Assembly (NCBI GenBank): GCA_036825615.1
Contig: DAISXY010000013.1
Span: 52,119 to 116,118 of the forward strand
Reading direction: 5' to 3'
Source of the DNA: JAICXG01 sp036825615
GTDB taxonomy: Bacteria; Verrucomicrobiota; Verrucomicrobiia; Chthoniobacterales; UBA10450
DNA: 64,000 bases
The notes below the pieces were generated by a model. It had not been told where the DNA came from and did no database searches. It was given only the letters and a program-made list of their open reading frames with translations. Shown in pieces: positions 17,165-26,634 of this stretch. Positions within the stretch are counted from its first letter, which is position 1, and each line of letters opens with the position of its first letter. Position numbers and translations under genes: made by a program.

Positions 17165-18465
17165 CCACCTGACCTCCCGGAAATTAGGGCTTCGGGATGC
17201 CGATCGAGGTAATCGGCCAACGAGCGCACCGCCTCCGCCGCCTCTTTGATCTCGCGCAAGGTTTCCTGTAACCCGGTCTGACTCGCGGCGCCGCCCATGG
17301 TTTTTTGCGCGGTGGCGGAGGCGCGGTCGAGCTCTTGCGCCGTGTCACGCAGGGTGGTGACGAGCTTATCCACTTTTGGCGCGACATCCTCTACGGCGCT
17401 GTTAACCGTTTTGAGCGCAGCATCCAGTTCGGCCACGCTGTCCTTTAACTTCGGCGAGGAAACCACTTCGTCGATGTGGCGGGTGATCTCGAGCACGTTC
17501 TGACCGATCTGCTTAATTGGCACATTCTTCACCCGATTAACGATTGATTCGAGGCCTCCACCCTCGGGGGCGGTTGGAATTTCGGGCAGGCTCCGAGCGA
17601 TGTTCATCGATTCCTTGGGCGCGCCAGGAATCATCTCGAGCGCGACCCGATAACCCCCAATGAGCGGCGGATCGCGATCGAGCTTCGCGCGCAGGCCCTG
17701 GCTAACCAGTTGATCGAGCACCGCCCGAAGCGCCTGATCCGAGCCGGGCGTTTGCATGCCTTCAATATGAAACGCGCCCGGGTAAAGCGCGAGTGTGACC
17801 GGCGTCCGAATCTTGCCGGTTTCAACGTCATACTCAAAGCTGACTTCCCTCACCTCGCCGACCGAAAAACCGCGCAGCTTGACTATGTCTCCGGTACTCA
17901 AACTTCCCGTCGGCCCATCGAAGGAGACTGCAATCAGCAGCGGCGGCCCGGCATTGCCTGCCACGATTGGCTCATGAGCTATCCCCTTGAACTGCCGGGT
18001 CGCTTTCCCCGTGCCTGGTGCCATAACAATTTTCGGCCCGGAGAGGATTGAACCTAACGAGGAAAGGTCGCTTAGGCTTGGCTGGGCACCTTTGAGCCAA
18101 AACACGGTCCCTTCCTTGAGAAACCCTTTCGCGCTCTCGTTTATGGTCGCACTGAGGTTGACCGCATCGCCTTGTTTGGTCAGTGAGACGCCATCCACCT
18201 TCCCGACGGTCATCCCGCGATAAACAATATCCGTGTCCGTAGGGTCCAGCCCATAGATATTCGAGAAACTGATTGTGATGTCGGTTCCGCCCTGGCTGAG
18301 CCAGCGTATCAGCAGCCAGGCGCCAATGGCGAGCGCGGCGATCGGCACCGCCCAAATCCATCCCGGCCACCAGCTGCGGTGAGTTGTGGGCCTTGCTGGC
18401 GCCGTCCGGCGTCCCGGCTCCTCGCGACCCTGCGTTCTTTCGTCTTGCTGGTTTTGCTCACTCAC
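17161..18465 (-). CDS. pqiB: PqiB-like MCE-domain lipid-transport protein
   Basis: 434 residues. An N-terminal cytoplasmic stretch and one TM (WIWAVPIAALAIGAWLLIRW) precede two MCE domains (about 70-130, 'YGLDPTDTDIVYRGMTVGKV'; about 185-245, 'GDIVKLRGFSVGEVREVSFE'), then a long helical/coiled-coil tail (~310-434). E. coli PqiB has three MCE domains and ~546 residues, so this is a shorter version with one fewer ring. The family forms a periplasm-spanning hydrophobic channel for phospholipids. The start and stop overlap the flanking pqiA and pqiC genes by 4 bp each. Confidence 0.87.
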   Translation of the reverse strand: MSEQNQQDERTQGREEPGRRTAPARPTTHRSWWPGWIWAVPIAALAIGAWLLIRWLSQGGTDITISFSNIYGLDPTDTDIVYRGMTVGKVDGVSLTKQGDAVNLSATINESAKGFLKEGTVFWLKGAQPSLSDLSSLGSILSGPKIVMAPGTGKATRQFKGIAHEPIVAGNAGPPLLIAVSFDGPTGSLSTGDIVKLRGFSVGEVREVSFEYDVETGKIRTPVTLALYPGAFHIEGMQTPGSDQALRAVLDQLVSQGLRAKLDRDPPLIGGYRVALEMIPGAPKESMNIARSLPEIPTAPEGGGLESIVNRVKNVPIKQIGQNVLEITRHIDEVVSSPKLKDSVAELDAALKTVNSAVEDVAPKVDKLVTTLRDTAQELDRASATAQKTMGGAASQTGLQETLREIKEAAEAVRSLADYLDRHPEALISGRSGG

Positions 18466-19670
18466 GTTCGAGTCCTTTCCGCCATGTCCCAGATGAGCCG
18501 GGAATCAAAGCACATCGTCGCGAGCAGGGTCAGCACGACGACTATAATGAAGGCGGTCGAGCCCCAGGCCGCGTCTGAGGATGCCAGAGTGGTAAAGGTC
18601 ATCAAAGGGACAAAGACAGTAATTGTGAATGGGTCGACATTCGACCAGCGGTTAATCTCATAGATGAATCGATGGAACTTGGTCTTGAAAGCCAGGTGCT
18701 TGCGCGAGCGACGTTGAACGGAAATGAGAAGCCAACCCATTCCCAGGATTTTAAGTGCCGGGATGCCAATGCTGGTGCAGAAGATAATTATCCCCAGAGG
18801 CCAGAGACCATTTTCGAATAAGTCCTTCACCCCGGTAAAGATCGTGTAACTAACCGGTCGACCCATTTGAATCGAGGTGTTCATCGGCAGGATGTTGGCC
18901 GGGAAGAAAAAGATAAAGGCCGCGATGGTGAGCGCGGCCGAGCGCAGGATTGCATTAGGTTTGCGCGCATGCAGGCGCGCGCCGCAACGCGGGCAATCCT
19001 GTCCTTCACAATCGAGTGGCTGCACCAGGTCGCAGGTCGTGCACGAGAGCGTCTCCTCATCCGGCTGCACCTCAGCTTCGGGGGCGATGTCACGCCAGAC
19101 TCTCCGGCGATCAATCGCTGCGCGCGAGAGCATGGCGAGCAAGCCGGCAGCGAGAAAACAGAAACCGCCTGCGCCGATACTTACCGTTAGTTGCTGGACG
19201 TGATAGAGCCGGTAGTAACCGACGAACCCGGCTATAAGGTAGACGTCGGGCATTGCCCAGATATCGAGCCACAAGGCCCAGCGAAAGGCCGGCCCGAGCC
19301 ATCCTGGGCGATAACCCAGTTGCACGCTTGCGAGAACGGTGGAAAGAATCCCAAAGCGGACGAAAGGTAGGACAAAGGCGAAAGCGCCGGTGAGGGCGGC
19401 AAGGAGAAGCCATTGTCGATCCCAGAGCATGCCAATGCCGCTAAAGAGCTTGTTCGCGTTATGCATTCCGAAGATGCTGACGCTGAGCAGCGGCAGCAGA
19501 TTGCCCGGAAAAAGGAGAAAGAAGGTTCCGAGCGCGCAAGCCAGACCTGCGCTGGTGCTGCGCCCGCTTGTCCGTTCCAGGTCTGCTCCGCACAGGCTGC
19601 ATTCGGCGTTGGTCCCGCTCTCCAATCGAGGCACCTCTGCGAGCAGACCGCAATCCGGGCAGGCGATCAT
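18462..19670 (-). CDS. pqiA: PqiA-like integral membrane protein
   Basis: 402 residues. There are two tandem PqiA domains, each introduced by a zinc-ribbon-like CxxC pair ('CPDCGLLAEVP...CSLCG' at the N-terminus, 'CTTCDLVQPLDCEGQDCPRCG' at about 205), followed by four TM helices each. It is the inner-membrane component of the Pqi lipid-transport system. It is first in the operon. The 136-bp space to the divergent BNR gene at 19807 should hold both promoters; I see no clear operator there. Confidence 0.9.
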   Translation of the reverse strand: MIACPDCGLLAEVPRLESGTNAECSLCGADLERTSGRSTSAGLACALGTFFLLFPGNLLPLLSVSIFGMHNANKLFSGIGMLWDRQWLLLAALTGAFAFVLPFVRFGILSTVLASVQLGYRPGWLGPAFRWALWLDIWAMPDVYLIAGFVGYYRLYHVQQLTVSIGAGGFCFLAAGLLAMLSRAAIDRRRVWRDIAPEAEVQPDEETLSCTTCDLVQPLDCEGQDCPRCGARLHARKPNAILRSAALTIAAFIFFFPANILPMNTSIQMGRPVSYTIFTGVKDLFENGLWPLGIIIFCTSIGIPALKILGMGWLLISVQRRSRKHLAFKTKFHRFIYEINRWSNVDPFTITVFVPLMTFTTLASSDAAWGSTAFIIVVVLTLLATMCFDSRLIWDMAERTRT

Positions 19671-19806
19671 GGCGCCATCACCTTCGCGTTCTCAGACATA
19701 CACAGGGAGATCGCGCGCCGTCCGCCTCCTGAGCGTCCCTTCGTTTCCACATCGGGGCGCGAAATAATACTTGCCCCCCGCCCGCGAGTCTGCGCAGCAT
19801 CGCCGG

Positions 19807-21195
19807 ATGAAGTTATTAGTTGCATTGGTTTTTTCTAGCGCGCAGATCGTCCTTCTGGGAATGACAGCGCCCGCAGCCAGGGTCCCCATCAACATCGACA
19901 TGAGCGACCTGCGGGGAAACGAGGCGGAAACCTCGGTGGCCGTCAGTCATACGAATCCGCTTCTGATTACGACCGTTTCGAATCTGGAAACTAGCGCTCT
20001 CTTTCATAGCTGGAGCACCGATGGCGGAAAGACCTGGCAACACAATACGATCGCAAATGGTGACTCACTCGGCTTTGCCTGCTGCGATGCCCAACTCGCT
20101 TCCGATGATTTCGGCAACATCTTTCTCGCCTATCTCTCCTCCAGTATCGCGGTCAAAGTGGCGATCTCGACCGATGGCGGGGCGACCTTTTCCCCACTGC
20201 CTTTCCTAACTCTGCCCAGTGGGCTTCCGGCCATGCCTTACAAGAGCCTCGCGGCCATTGGTCAGACAGTAAGCGGCGATCAGCCCTCAATCGCGTGCGG
20301 CGCCGGCAGCGTCTGGATGTCATGGACGGCCTCGAATGGCAATATCCAGGCGAGCGGCGCAGCAGTTACCGGACTGGGACAGGTAGGACCTTTCTCGCCG
20401 GTTCAGAGTATTAGTGGCGCGAATCGCACGGGCGATTATGGCGATACTGCGGTGGGCCCAGATGGGCAGGTCTTTGTGGTTTACCAAAATCCAACCGGCG
20501 GCGAAGGACCGGCCACGATCTATGGCGCGCTCGATCCGGATGGCCTCGGACCGCAGGGTTTTGGCCCGGCCCAAGTCTTGCAAACCACGAATGTCGGCGG
20601 TTTTGATTTTATCCCGGCGCAGTCGGGTCGCTCGATCGACGCCGAAGCCGGCCTGGCCTGGGATCGGACGGGGGGACAGCACAACGGACGGCTCTACTTT
20701 GTCTTCGTCTCGGAAGAACCGCAGGAAAGCAACGACACCGATATCAATGTCGCTTACTCGGATGACAATGGCATGACCTGGAGCACACCTGTCCGGGTGA
20801 ATGATGACATCGGGACCAATAGTCAATTTAACCCCAAGATTGCAATCGACGGAACAACCGGAAGGATCGCGGTGGCGTGGTATGATGCGCGCAATGACAA
20901 TGGGGATGGGCGGCACGGCGACACGAATAACAAGCCTAACGACGATATCGCGATTTATTCCGCGGTGAGCAGAGACGGCGGAAACACCTTCTTACCGAAT
21001 CGCCGCCTCTCCGCCGGCGTTTCGAATGACGACGCTGCCTCTAGCGGGGTTGATTACGGCGACTACAGCGGCTTCGCCTATTACAATCGGACCCTTTACT
21101 TTTCCGCCGCTGATAACTCAAACAGCACGGGTGACAATCCGGACGGCACCCTGTCCCACTTCGATGCCTATGTCGCGCCACTCACGGTCCGTTAG
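19807..21195 (+). CDS. Secreted sialidase-like (BNR) propeller protein
   Basis: 462 residues from the ATG at 19807, selected because MKLLVALVFSSAQIVLLGMT is a signal peptide; the in-frame ATG at 19771 would bury it. The body has BNR/Asp-box-like units: 'WSTDGGKTWQHN', 'ISTDGGATFSPL', 'YSDDNGMTWSTP', 'VSRDGGNTFLP'. The N-terminal 'GNEAETSVAVSHTNPLLI' is typical of exported exo-alpha-sialidase-like proteins of unknown substrate. The RIP/arginine triad of true sialidases is not evident, so enzymatic activity is doubtful. It is convergent with the kelch protein, separated by a strong hairpin. Confidence 0.82.
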   Translation: MKLLVALVFSSAQIVLLGMTAPAARVPINIDMSDLRGNEAETSVAVSHTNPLLITTVSNLETSALFHSWSTDGGKTWQHNTIANGDSLGFACCDAQLASDDFGNIFLAYLSSSIAVKVAISTDGGATFSPLPFLTLPSGLPAMPYKSLAAIGQTVSGDQPSIACGAGSVWMSWTASNGNIQASGAAVTGLGQVGPFSPVQSISGANRTGDYGDTAVGPDGQVFVVYQNPTGGEGPATIYGALDPDGLGPQGFGPAQVLQTTNVGGFDFIPAQSGRSIDAEAGLAWDRTGGQHNGRLYFVFVSEEPQESNDTDINVAYSDDNGMTWSTPVRVNDDIGTNSQFNPKIAIDGTTGRIAVAWYDARNDNGDGRHGDTNNKPNDDIAIYSAVSRDGGNTFLPNRRLSAGVSNDDAASSGVDYGDYSGFAYYNRTLYFSAADNSNSTGDNPDGTLSHFDAYVAPLTVR

Positions 21196-21243
21196 TTCGC
21201 CTCGTTACTAAGTCAGCGCGCTGCTCGTCGAAACGAGTTCTGC

Positions 21244-21286
21244 TCAAGCCGGCCCGGGTAACCACGGCGTTACCCGGCCGGCTTGA
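21244..21286. terminator. Strong hairpin between convergent genes
   Basis: Inverted repeat TCAAGCCGG(C)CCGGGTAAC ... GTTACCCGGCCGGCTTGA: 18 paired bases with a single bulged C and a ~6-nt loop. It sits in the 113-bp gap between two convergent stops (21195 and 21309), where a bidirectional terminator is expected. No T run follows, so termination strength is uncertain. Confidence 0.6.
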
Positions 21287-21308
21287 ACCTGGGCTATTCA
21301 CAGGCTGG

Positions 21309-22775
21309 CTACTGGATGGTCACTCGCTTGGCTTTCGAGGCAATGCCGTTGGCGACGACCACAAACTTGCTCTCTCCCGTCTCTATGCCGGCTGGAATAT
21401 CCACGGTGGTGGAAACAATCGTCGCCCCGGTCGCGATGCCCATCGAGCTGTGGTTGTGAGTGCGGGCATAGAAGACGTGCTGAGTGGATGCGTTCGTAAT
21501 CCGAACGATCGGGTAGTTCGTCGCCATGGTGGCGTCGTCGCCGTAGTCGGCGCCATAAGAGAGCCCATTGAACTGCGTGCCGGAGATCTGGTACGAATTG
21601 CCGCGCACGAGCGTCCCTGGGACGGAGGTGAGAGTGGGTGCCCAGGCCGAATTCGGTTTGCCCTGCGAAGTGTAAACCTCAACGTCAATCGTGCCGCCAT
21701 CCGCCACAAGCCAAAGAACCTGCCCGGTGGGTAAGACCAGCATTCGTCCCTGGTAGGAAGTAAGGCGGCGTGCGGTCCGTGTGGAAGGTGCCTGCGTGAA
21801 GGTTATGCCATCAAAGACATAGAAGGATGCCGGCGTCTGGAAAACACCCGGGCTGACAAAGACAAGGATGTTACTATCCGGCAACAAGGCTGCCGGCGCG
21901 TCGGCCATGTCATTGCCGCTGGGGAAGTCAGGACCAGCTGTCCAGGTGCCGGTGGCGGTATTGTAAATCGCGTTGTGAACCGTTCCGCCAAAGGCAACCA
22001 CCGTCCCATCGGGGCGCTGAATTTGTGGCCCAATCTCAAGACTGCCGGGATCGCCCAATCTGACAATGGTGCTGCCGGCAGAGCTCCAGATCTGGGTCGA
22101 AGGATTAAATATCTCTGAGTTTGTTCCGTTCGCAGTATCGACGGTGAGGACGGCTCCGCCGGGCAGGATAGCCAAACCCTCCTCTGAGTAATTATCGGAT
22201 TTCCCAGAACCAATTGCCGTCCAGGTCAGGGTGCTGGCGTTAAACAAGACCTGCCTTCTGGAACTATTCTGGCCCATCATAAAGGTGCCGTCCTGCAATA
22301 CGACACAGGGCGAGTCCCCAATCGTCGACCATCCTGCCGGTGGATTCACCGCGGTCCAGACATTCGCGACCGGATCGTAAATCGCGCCAAGGTTTGTCTC
22401 CGTCCCGACGCCGAAGTTATATTCTCCGCCTTCCACCAGGACTCGCCCATCGGGCAAAACGGCTGAGGCAAAATAGAGTGGACCGTAATTCGGCGGCATC
22501 GAAGCTATCTGCGACCAGGTGCCATTGACATAGCTGCCGGTTATGTCCGGAGTAAGTCGCCACCAGTTCGGAGTGCTGTATTCGTGGACAATAACTGTCC
22601 CATCGGTCAAAAGCAGTGCCGTGTCGGTATCGAACGTGGGCTGATTAGTGAGAAGGGTCCAGCGAGCGTTTGCGACTTCGACCTGGCCCGGAAGTGTTTG
22701 GGCCAGCGCGGCAGAAGTGAGAAGCGTCAAACCAAGCGCAGCAGCGGTGAGCAACCGATAGGATTTTGTTTTCAT
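21309..22775 (-). CDS. Secreted kelch / galactose-oxidase-like propeller protein
   Basis: 488 residues with a signal peptide (MKTKSYRLLTAAALGLTLLTSAALAQ). Residues ~40-375 are kelch-like blades ('LTDGTVIVHEY', 'LPDGRVLVEGGEY', 'LPDSNILVFVSPG', 'LPTGQVLWLVADG'). The C-terminal ~105 residues match the galactose-oxidase-like early-set (DUF1929) domain: 'QFNGLSYGADYGDDATMATN', 'RTHNHSSMGIATG'. True galactose oxidases use a Cys-Tyr radical cofactor and His ligands; I cannot confirm those positions, so oxidase activity is only a possibility. A 149-bp divergent region separates it from the BNR-dockerin gene. Confidence 0.83.
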   Translation of the reverse strand: MKTKSYRLLTAAALGLTLLTSAALAQTLPGQVEVANARWTLLTNQPTFDTDTALLLTDGTVIVHEYSTPNWWRLTPDITGSYVNGTWSQIASMPPNYGPLYFASAVLPDGRVLVEGGEYNFGVGTETNLGAIYDPVANVWTAVNPPAGWSTIGDSPCVVLQDGTFMMGQNSSRRQVLFNASTLTWTAIGSGKSDNYSEEGLAILPGGAVLTVDTANGTNSEIFNPSTQIWSSAGSTIVRLGDPGSLEIGPQIQRPDGTVVAFGGTVHNAIYNTATGTWTAGPDFPSGNDMADAPAALLPDSNILVFVSPGVFQTPASFYVFDGITFTQAPSTRTARRLTSYQGRMLVLPTGQVLWLVADGGTIDVEVYTSQGKPNSAWAPTLTSVPGTLVRGNSYQISGTQFNGLSYGADYGDDATMATNYPIVRITNASTQHVFYARTHNHSSMGIATGATIVSTTVDIPAGIETGESKFVVVANGIASKAKRVTIQ

Positions 22776-22924
22776 AGAGTTGGAAAGGCGCGATCGTGGA
22801 CAGCCGGCGCGGCGCTTGTCAATCCCCGAATTGCAATTCTGTTATACGCGCCGATTCATCGGGGGAAGCGCCCCGCCGATTTCAAATGGTTGACAAAGCG
22901 AGCCGCGAACGGGCAGTATCGTCC

Positions 22925-24877
22925 ATGCTTCGATTCCAGTTGCGTCAGTTAAACACCTTGGGCGAGCGGCTCCTGCTCGCCACTCTCATCTTGCTTTCCG
23001 GAGCCGCGCTCGCTTCCGCGCAAAGCCAGGCTCACCGGCCGCTGCCGGAAGAACCTTTGGAAAAATACGACAACGCGCCGGTCCTGCTTTGGCGGACGGG
23101 CACTTCGCCACGAATGATTTCACCGCATGATTCGTTCACGAGCGTGCAGGTAAACGTCGATGCCAGTGGCCACAACATCACCGGTGACGCGGCAAACGAG
23201 CCATCCATCACTGTCGATCCGACCAACGGCAACAAGATGAGCATCGGGTGGCGGCAGTTTAACAGCGTCGCTTCGAACTTTCGCCAGGCCGGTTATGCCT
23301 ACACAACCAATGCCGGCGCCTCGTGGACCTTTCCCGGCGTCCTGGAGAATAATGTCTTTCGCAGCGACCCTGTGCTCGACGCGGATAACATCGGCAGCTT
23401 CTTTTATCTTAGCCTGCTTGAGACCTTCTTCGACAATATGTGGCGCTCACTCGACGGCGGGATGAGCTGGAGTAACATCGCCCCGGCCAAAGGTGGTGAC
23501 AAGCAATGGTTTACGATTGATAACACCAGCAGCAGCGGCCATGGCTTTCAATATCAGCATTGGAGCAGCAGTGGAAATAACTTTGGCGGACGACAATTTA
23601 CTCGCTCGACGGATGGCGGAGTAACCTGGCTCAATCCGGTTAACATTCCGAACTCGCCCTCCTGGGGCACGCCCGACGTAGACACGAACGGCATCCTTTA
23701 TATCGGGGGTGTAAATCTCGGCACCGGCCAGATCTGGTGCGAGCGCTCAAGTAATGCGAAGAACGGAAGTGTCACTCCCACGTTCGATCAGAGTACCAAA
23801 GTTAATCTTGGCGGTAGCATTGGCTTCAGTTACCCGATCAATCCGGACGGGCTGGTCGGTCAGGTATTTCTCGCGGTGGATCGCTCCGGCACGAGCACAA
23901 ACAACAATGTCTACATGATGGCCAGTGTTATCCCGACCGGGTTCAGTTCCGGGAGTGATGTCATGTTCGTGCGCAGCACCGACAGCGGCCAGACTTTTAG
24001 CCCCCCAGTGCGGGTGAACGACGACGCGGTGAATCATAGTAAGTGGCACTGGTTCGGCACCCTTTCGGTCGCGCCGAATGGGCGCATCGACAGCGTTTGG
24101 CTCGATAGCCGCAACGCCGCCAATAACACGGACTCACAGCTCTTCTATTCCTACAGCACCGATGGCGGGGCGAGCTGGGCGCCAAACGTCGCGGTGAGTA
24201 ACTCGTTCAACCCGTTCCTCGGTTATCCAAACCAGAACAAAATGGGTGACTACATCACGATCGTGTCTGATAACACTGGCGGGAACGTCGCCTACGCCGC
24301 CACCTTCAATGGTGAAGAGGACGTCTATTACGTGCGGGTGAGTCCCGCCGGCGGCAGCGGACTTTCACTTCTGAGTGCAGATTCGCTCAAGGGCGGATTC
24401 GCGATTGATCTGCCGCTTACTGGACCAGTCGGAATCGAAGACCGGAGTGGCGGAAAGGGCAATCGATTCACGGTCGAGTTTGTTTTCAATAACACCCTCG
24501 CGAGTGTGGCCGGCGTCGCAACCACCTGCGGAACGGTCGAGAGCAGCATGATCGATAGCACGGATTCCCACCGTTATATCGTGAACCTTCGCAACGTGAC
24601 CTGCAATCAACAGGATGTGACAGTCACTCTCAACGGCATTACCGACACACAGGCAAACACGCTCCCGACCGCTCAGGCTGTCATGGGTCTGTTACTTGGA
24701 GATGTAAATGGTGATGGCTCGGTGACTAACGCTGATTTCCAAGTCGCCAAGGCTGACCAGGGACAAACGACCGACCAAACCAACTTCCGGGTCGACCTTA
24801 ACGGCAACGGCACGATCGACCGTCAGGATGCAACAACGGTGAAGCGGCAGATCGGGACTTCGCTACCTCCTGACTGA
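22925..24877 (+). CDS. Secreted BNR-repeat protein with C-terminal dockerin-like domain
   Basis: 650 residues from the ATG at 22925 (MLRFQLRQLNTLGERLLLAT..., a long signal peptide ending ALASAQ); an upstream in-frame ATG at 22796 gives an implausible leader. The N-terminal ~480 residues carry BNR-like units ('YTTNAGASWTFPG', 'SLDGGMSWSNI', 'STDGGVTWLN', 'STDGGASWAPN'). The last ~65 residues form a dockerin type I-like pair of calcium loops: 'GDVNGDGSVTNADFQVAKA' and 'VDLNGNGTIDRQDATTVKRQ'. Dockerins bind cohesins; none is visible in this window. The middle 'NNTLASVAGVATTCG' region is unassigned. Confidence 0.83.
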   Translation: MLRFQLRQLNTLGERLLLATLILLSGAALASAQSQAHRPLPEEPLEKYDNAPVLLWRTGTSPRMISPHDSFTSVQVNVDASGHNITGDAANEPSITVDPTNGNKMSIGWRQFNSVASNFRQAGYAYTTNAGASWTFPGVLENNVFRSDPVLDADNIGSFFYLSLLETFFDNMWRSLDGGMSWSNIAPAKGGDKQWFTIDNTSSSGHGFQYQHWSSSGNNFGGRQFTRSTDGGVTWLNPVNIPNSPSWGTPDVDTNGILYIGGVNLGTGQIWCERSSNAKNGSVTPTFDQSTKVNLGGSIGFSYPINPDGLVGQVFLAVDRSGTSTNNNVYMMASVIPTGFSSGSDVMFVRSTDSGQTFSPPVRVNDDAVNHSKWHWFGTLSVAPNGRIDSVWLDSRNAANNTDSQLFYSYSTDGGASWAPNVAVSNSFNPFLGYPNQNKMGDYITIVSDNTGGNVAYAATFNGEEDVYYVRVSPAGGSGLSLLSADSLKGGFAIDLPLTGPVGIEDRSGGKGNRFTVEFVFNNTLASVAGVATTCGTVESSMIDSTDSHRYIVNLRNVTCNQQDVTVTLNGITDTQANTLPTAQAVMGLLLGDVNGDGSVTNADFQVAKADQGQTTDQTNFRVDLNGNGTIDRQDATTVKRQIGTSLPPD

Positions 24878-24961
24878 GGCGAACGGAAACTGTCACGCAA
24901 ACAGATCGGATCCCGGCCTTGATTTCGACGGCTGGCCATAAGGATTATGCTGCGGAATGCC

Positions 24962-25029
24962 CGCGCGGCGGAAACGCGTGAGTTCGAAGAAGTTGCCGCC
25001 GGCGCGAAACTTTTTTTCTTTTTTTCTTT
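24962..25029 (+). terminator. Intrinsic terminator after the BNR-dockerin gene
   Basis: Arms CGCGCGGCGG (24962-24971) and CCGCCGGCGCG (24996-25006) pair over 10 bp with one bulge, followed after four bases by a long, almost pure T tract (25011-25029). It lies about 85 bp past the stop at 24877 on the same strand. The 284-bp gap to the next gene holds nothing else I can identify. Confidence 0.55.
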
Positions 25030-25161
25030 ACATTCAGAGGAACTGCTTGGTAGCCTGCCGCGCGTTCGAACAAAGTGTCAAGGAGATGAAGGACGAACAA
25101 ATCACCCGAACATGATTCGCGCGCGGTTCGCGGAGTCTGACGGTGTAATGACCCAAACCAT

Positions 25162-26604
25162 ATGAAAACTATGTTAGAAGATCTACGTCACATACAGTTG
25201 AAGAGGAACTGGCTTGCTTGCGGGCTGGCGTTTGCCTGTTGCGGTTTTTTTGTCGGTGCCGCCGCTGCCAGTACCATGATTGACCCGGACCCGACACCGG
25301 AACCTGGCAGCACGCTTTTTGGCTATGCGGTTGCCGTGGCTGGAGATGTCAATGGCGACTCGGTTCCTGATCTTGTCGTCGGCGCGCCGTTTCAAGACGG
25401 CGATTTTGCCAATCCGATCCCGAGGTTTGGGGATCCACAGAACGTTGGCAAGGCTTGGTTGATCGACGGCGCGAACCTCACCGTTATCAGAGTGCTGGAC
25501 GATCCGAAGTTTCAGGTGGCTAATACGCTGAAGTTCGGCGGCGAATTTGGCAGTTCGGTCGCCGCTCTTGGCGATATCAATGGCGACGGGGTACCCGATG
25601 TTTTGATTGGTGTGCCGCACCACAACGTTGAAGACCAATCAGCAGGTACCGAGGAGATTAACGTCGGACGCGCCTTCGCCTTCAGCGGCAGCGACGGCAC
25701 CATCCTGCTCACAATCGAATCGCCCTCAGGAACAGAAGGTGACCGGTTCGGGTTTGCCGTCGCCGGGCTCGGTGATGTAAACGGCGACGGAGTGCCAGAC
25801 TTCGTGGTCGGCATTCCGAAGAAAGATGCAGCCGACGGCACACCTGACGTAGGCGGCGCATACATCTTCAGCGGCGCTGACGGCAGCCAGTTGAGCGAGC
25901 TGGACGCCCCTGCGCGAGGCGGCTTGGAAGCCAATGGTCGTGCCGGAACGGCGCTGGCAAATGCAGGCGATATTGATAACGACGGCAAGTCTGACGTTCT
26001 GGTTGGCGCCCCCGGCAATAGCCGCGCCTTTATCTACAGTGGCGCTACCGGCAGCCTGATTCGGACAATCCTGAGCCCGGCGAAAGAAAACGTGCCATCC
26101 TTTGGGTTTGCTCTGGATGGAGGTAAAGACCTGAACGGTGATGGAACTCCTGATGTTGTCATTGGTGCTCCTAACCAAAAGAGGCTTACGGGGATTGTTT
26201 ACGCCTTCGACGGCTCTACTGGGGCTCTCCTGCGCAAGATAACGACAAGGGTCGGAGCGTTTGCCAAGTTTGGTGCTTCGGTCAAGCTGATCAACGACGT
26301 GACAGGCGATCATAGCCCCGATATTCTGGTCGGGGCTCCCGATGTGGCCGTGAATGGCGCGGCCAATGCCGGGCAGGTTTTCATTTACAACGGGCGTAAC
26401 GGGAGACTTTTCCGCGCGATCGCAAGCGCCCAACCGACGGCTTATAGCGGCTTCGGTTTCGCCGCGGCAGCCGCGGATTTCGACAATGACGGTGCGCTTG
26501 AGCTCGTCACCGGAGCGCCTTACCAGGATATCAATCTAGTGATTGACGGAGATACCAACACTTACCTGCAGATGGGCCAAATCGAGATTCAAGAAATTCA
26601 ATAA
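25162..26604 (+). CDS. Secreted FG-GAP (integrin alpha-like) propeller protein
   Basis: 480 residues. An N-terminal hydrophobic stretch (LACGLAFACCGFFVGAAAAS) acts as signal peptide after a ~15-residue basic leader. Seven FG-GAP repeats, enough for one complete seven-bladed propeller, carry calcium-loop signatures such as 'DVNGDSVPDLVVGAP', 'DINGDGVPDVLIGVP', 'DIDNDGKSDVLVGAP', 'DLNGDGTPDVVIGAP' and 'DFDNDGALELVTGAP'. These resemble integrin-alpha repeats, which bind ligands outside the cell. It precedes another FG-GAP gene by 30 bp on the same strand, so the two are probably co-transcribed. Confidence 0.87.
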   Translation: MKTMLEDLRHIQLKRNWLACGLAFACCGFFVGAAAASTMIDPDPTPEPGSTLFGYAVAVAGDVNGDSVPDLVVGAPFQDGDFANPIPRFGDPQNVGKAWLIDGANLTVIRVLDDPKFQVANTLKFGGEFGSSVAALGDINGDGVPDVLIGVPHHNVEDQSAGTEEINVGRAFAFSGSDGTILLTIESPSGTEGDRFGFAVAGLGDVNGDGVPDFVVGIPKKDAADGTPDVGGAYIFSGADGSQLSELDAPARGGLEANGRAGTALANAGDIDNDGKSDVLVGAPGNSRAFIYSGATGSLIRTILSPAKENVPSFGFALDGGKDLNGDGTPDVVIGAPNQKRLTGIVYAFDGSTGALLRKITTRVGAFAKFGASVKLINDVTGDHSPDILVGAPDVAVNGAANAGQVFIYNGRNGRLFRAIASAQPTAYSGFGFAAAAADFDNDGALELVTGAPYQDINLVIDGDTNTYLQMGQIEIQEIQ

Positions 26605-26620
26605 CAAAGAAATTTTAACA

Positions 26621-26627
26621 AAGGAGA
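26621..26627 (+). promoter_or_regulatory. Strong Shine-Dalgarno sequence
   Basis: AAGGAGA at 7 bases before the ATG at 26635, a near-perfect anti-16S match in an AT-rich leader. Most other starts in this window have no clear Shine-Dalgarno sequence or rely on 4-bp overlaps, so this gene is probably translated unusually well. Confidence 0.7.
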
Positions 26628-26634
26628 TATCGCA

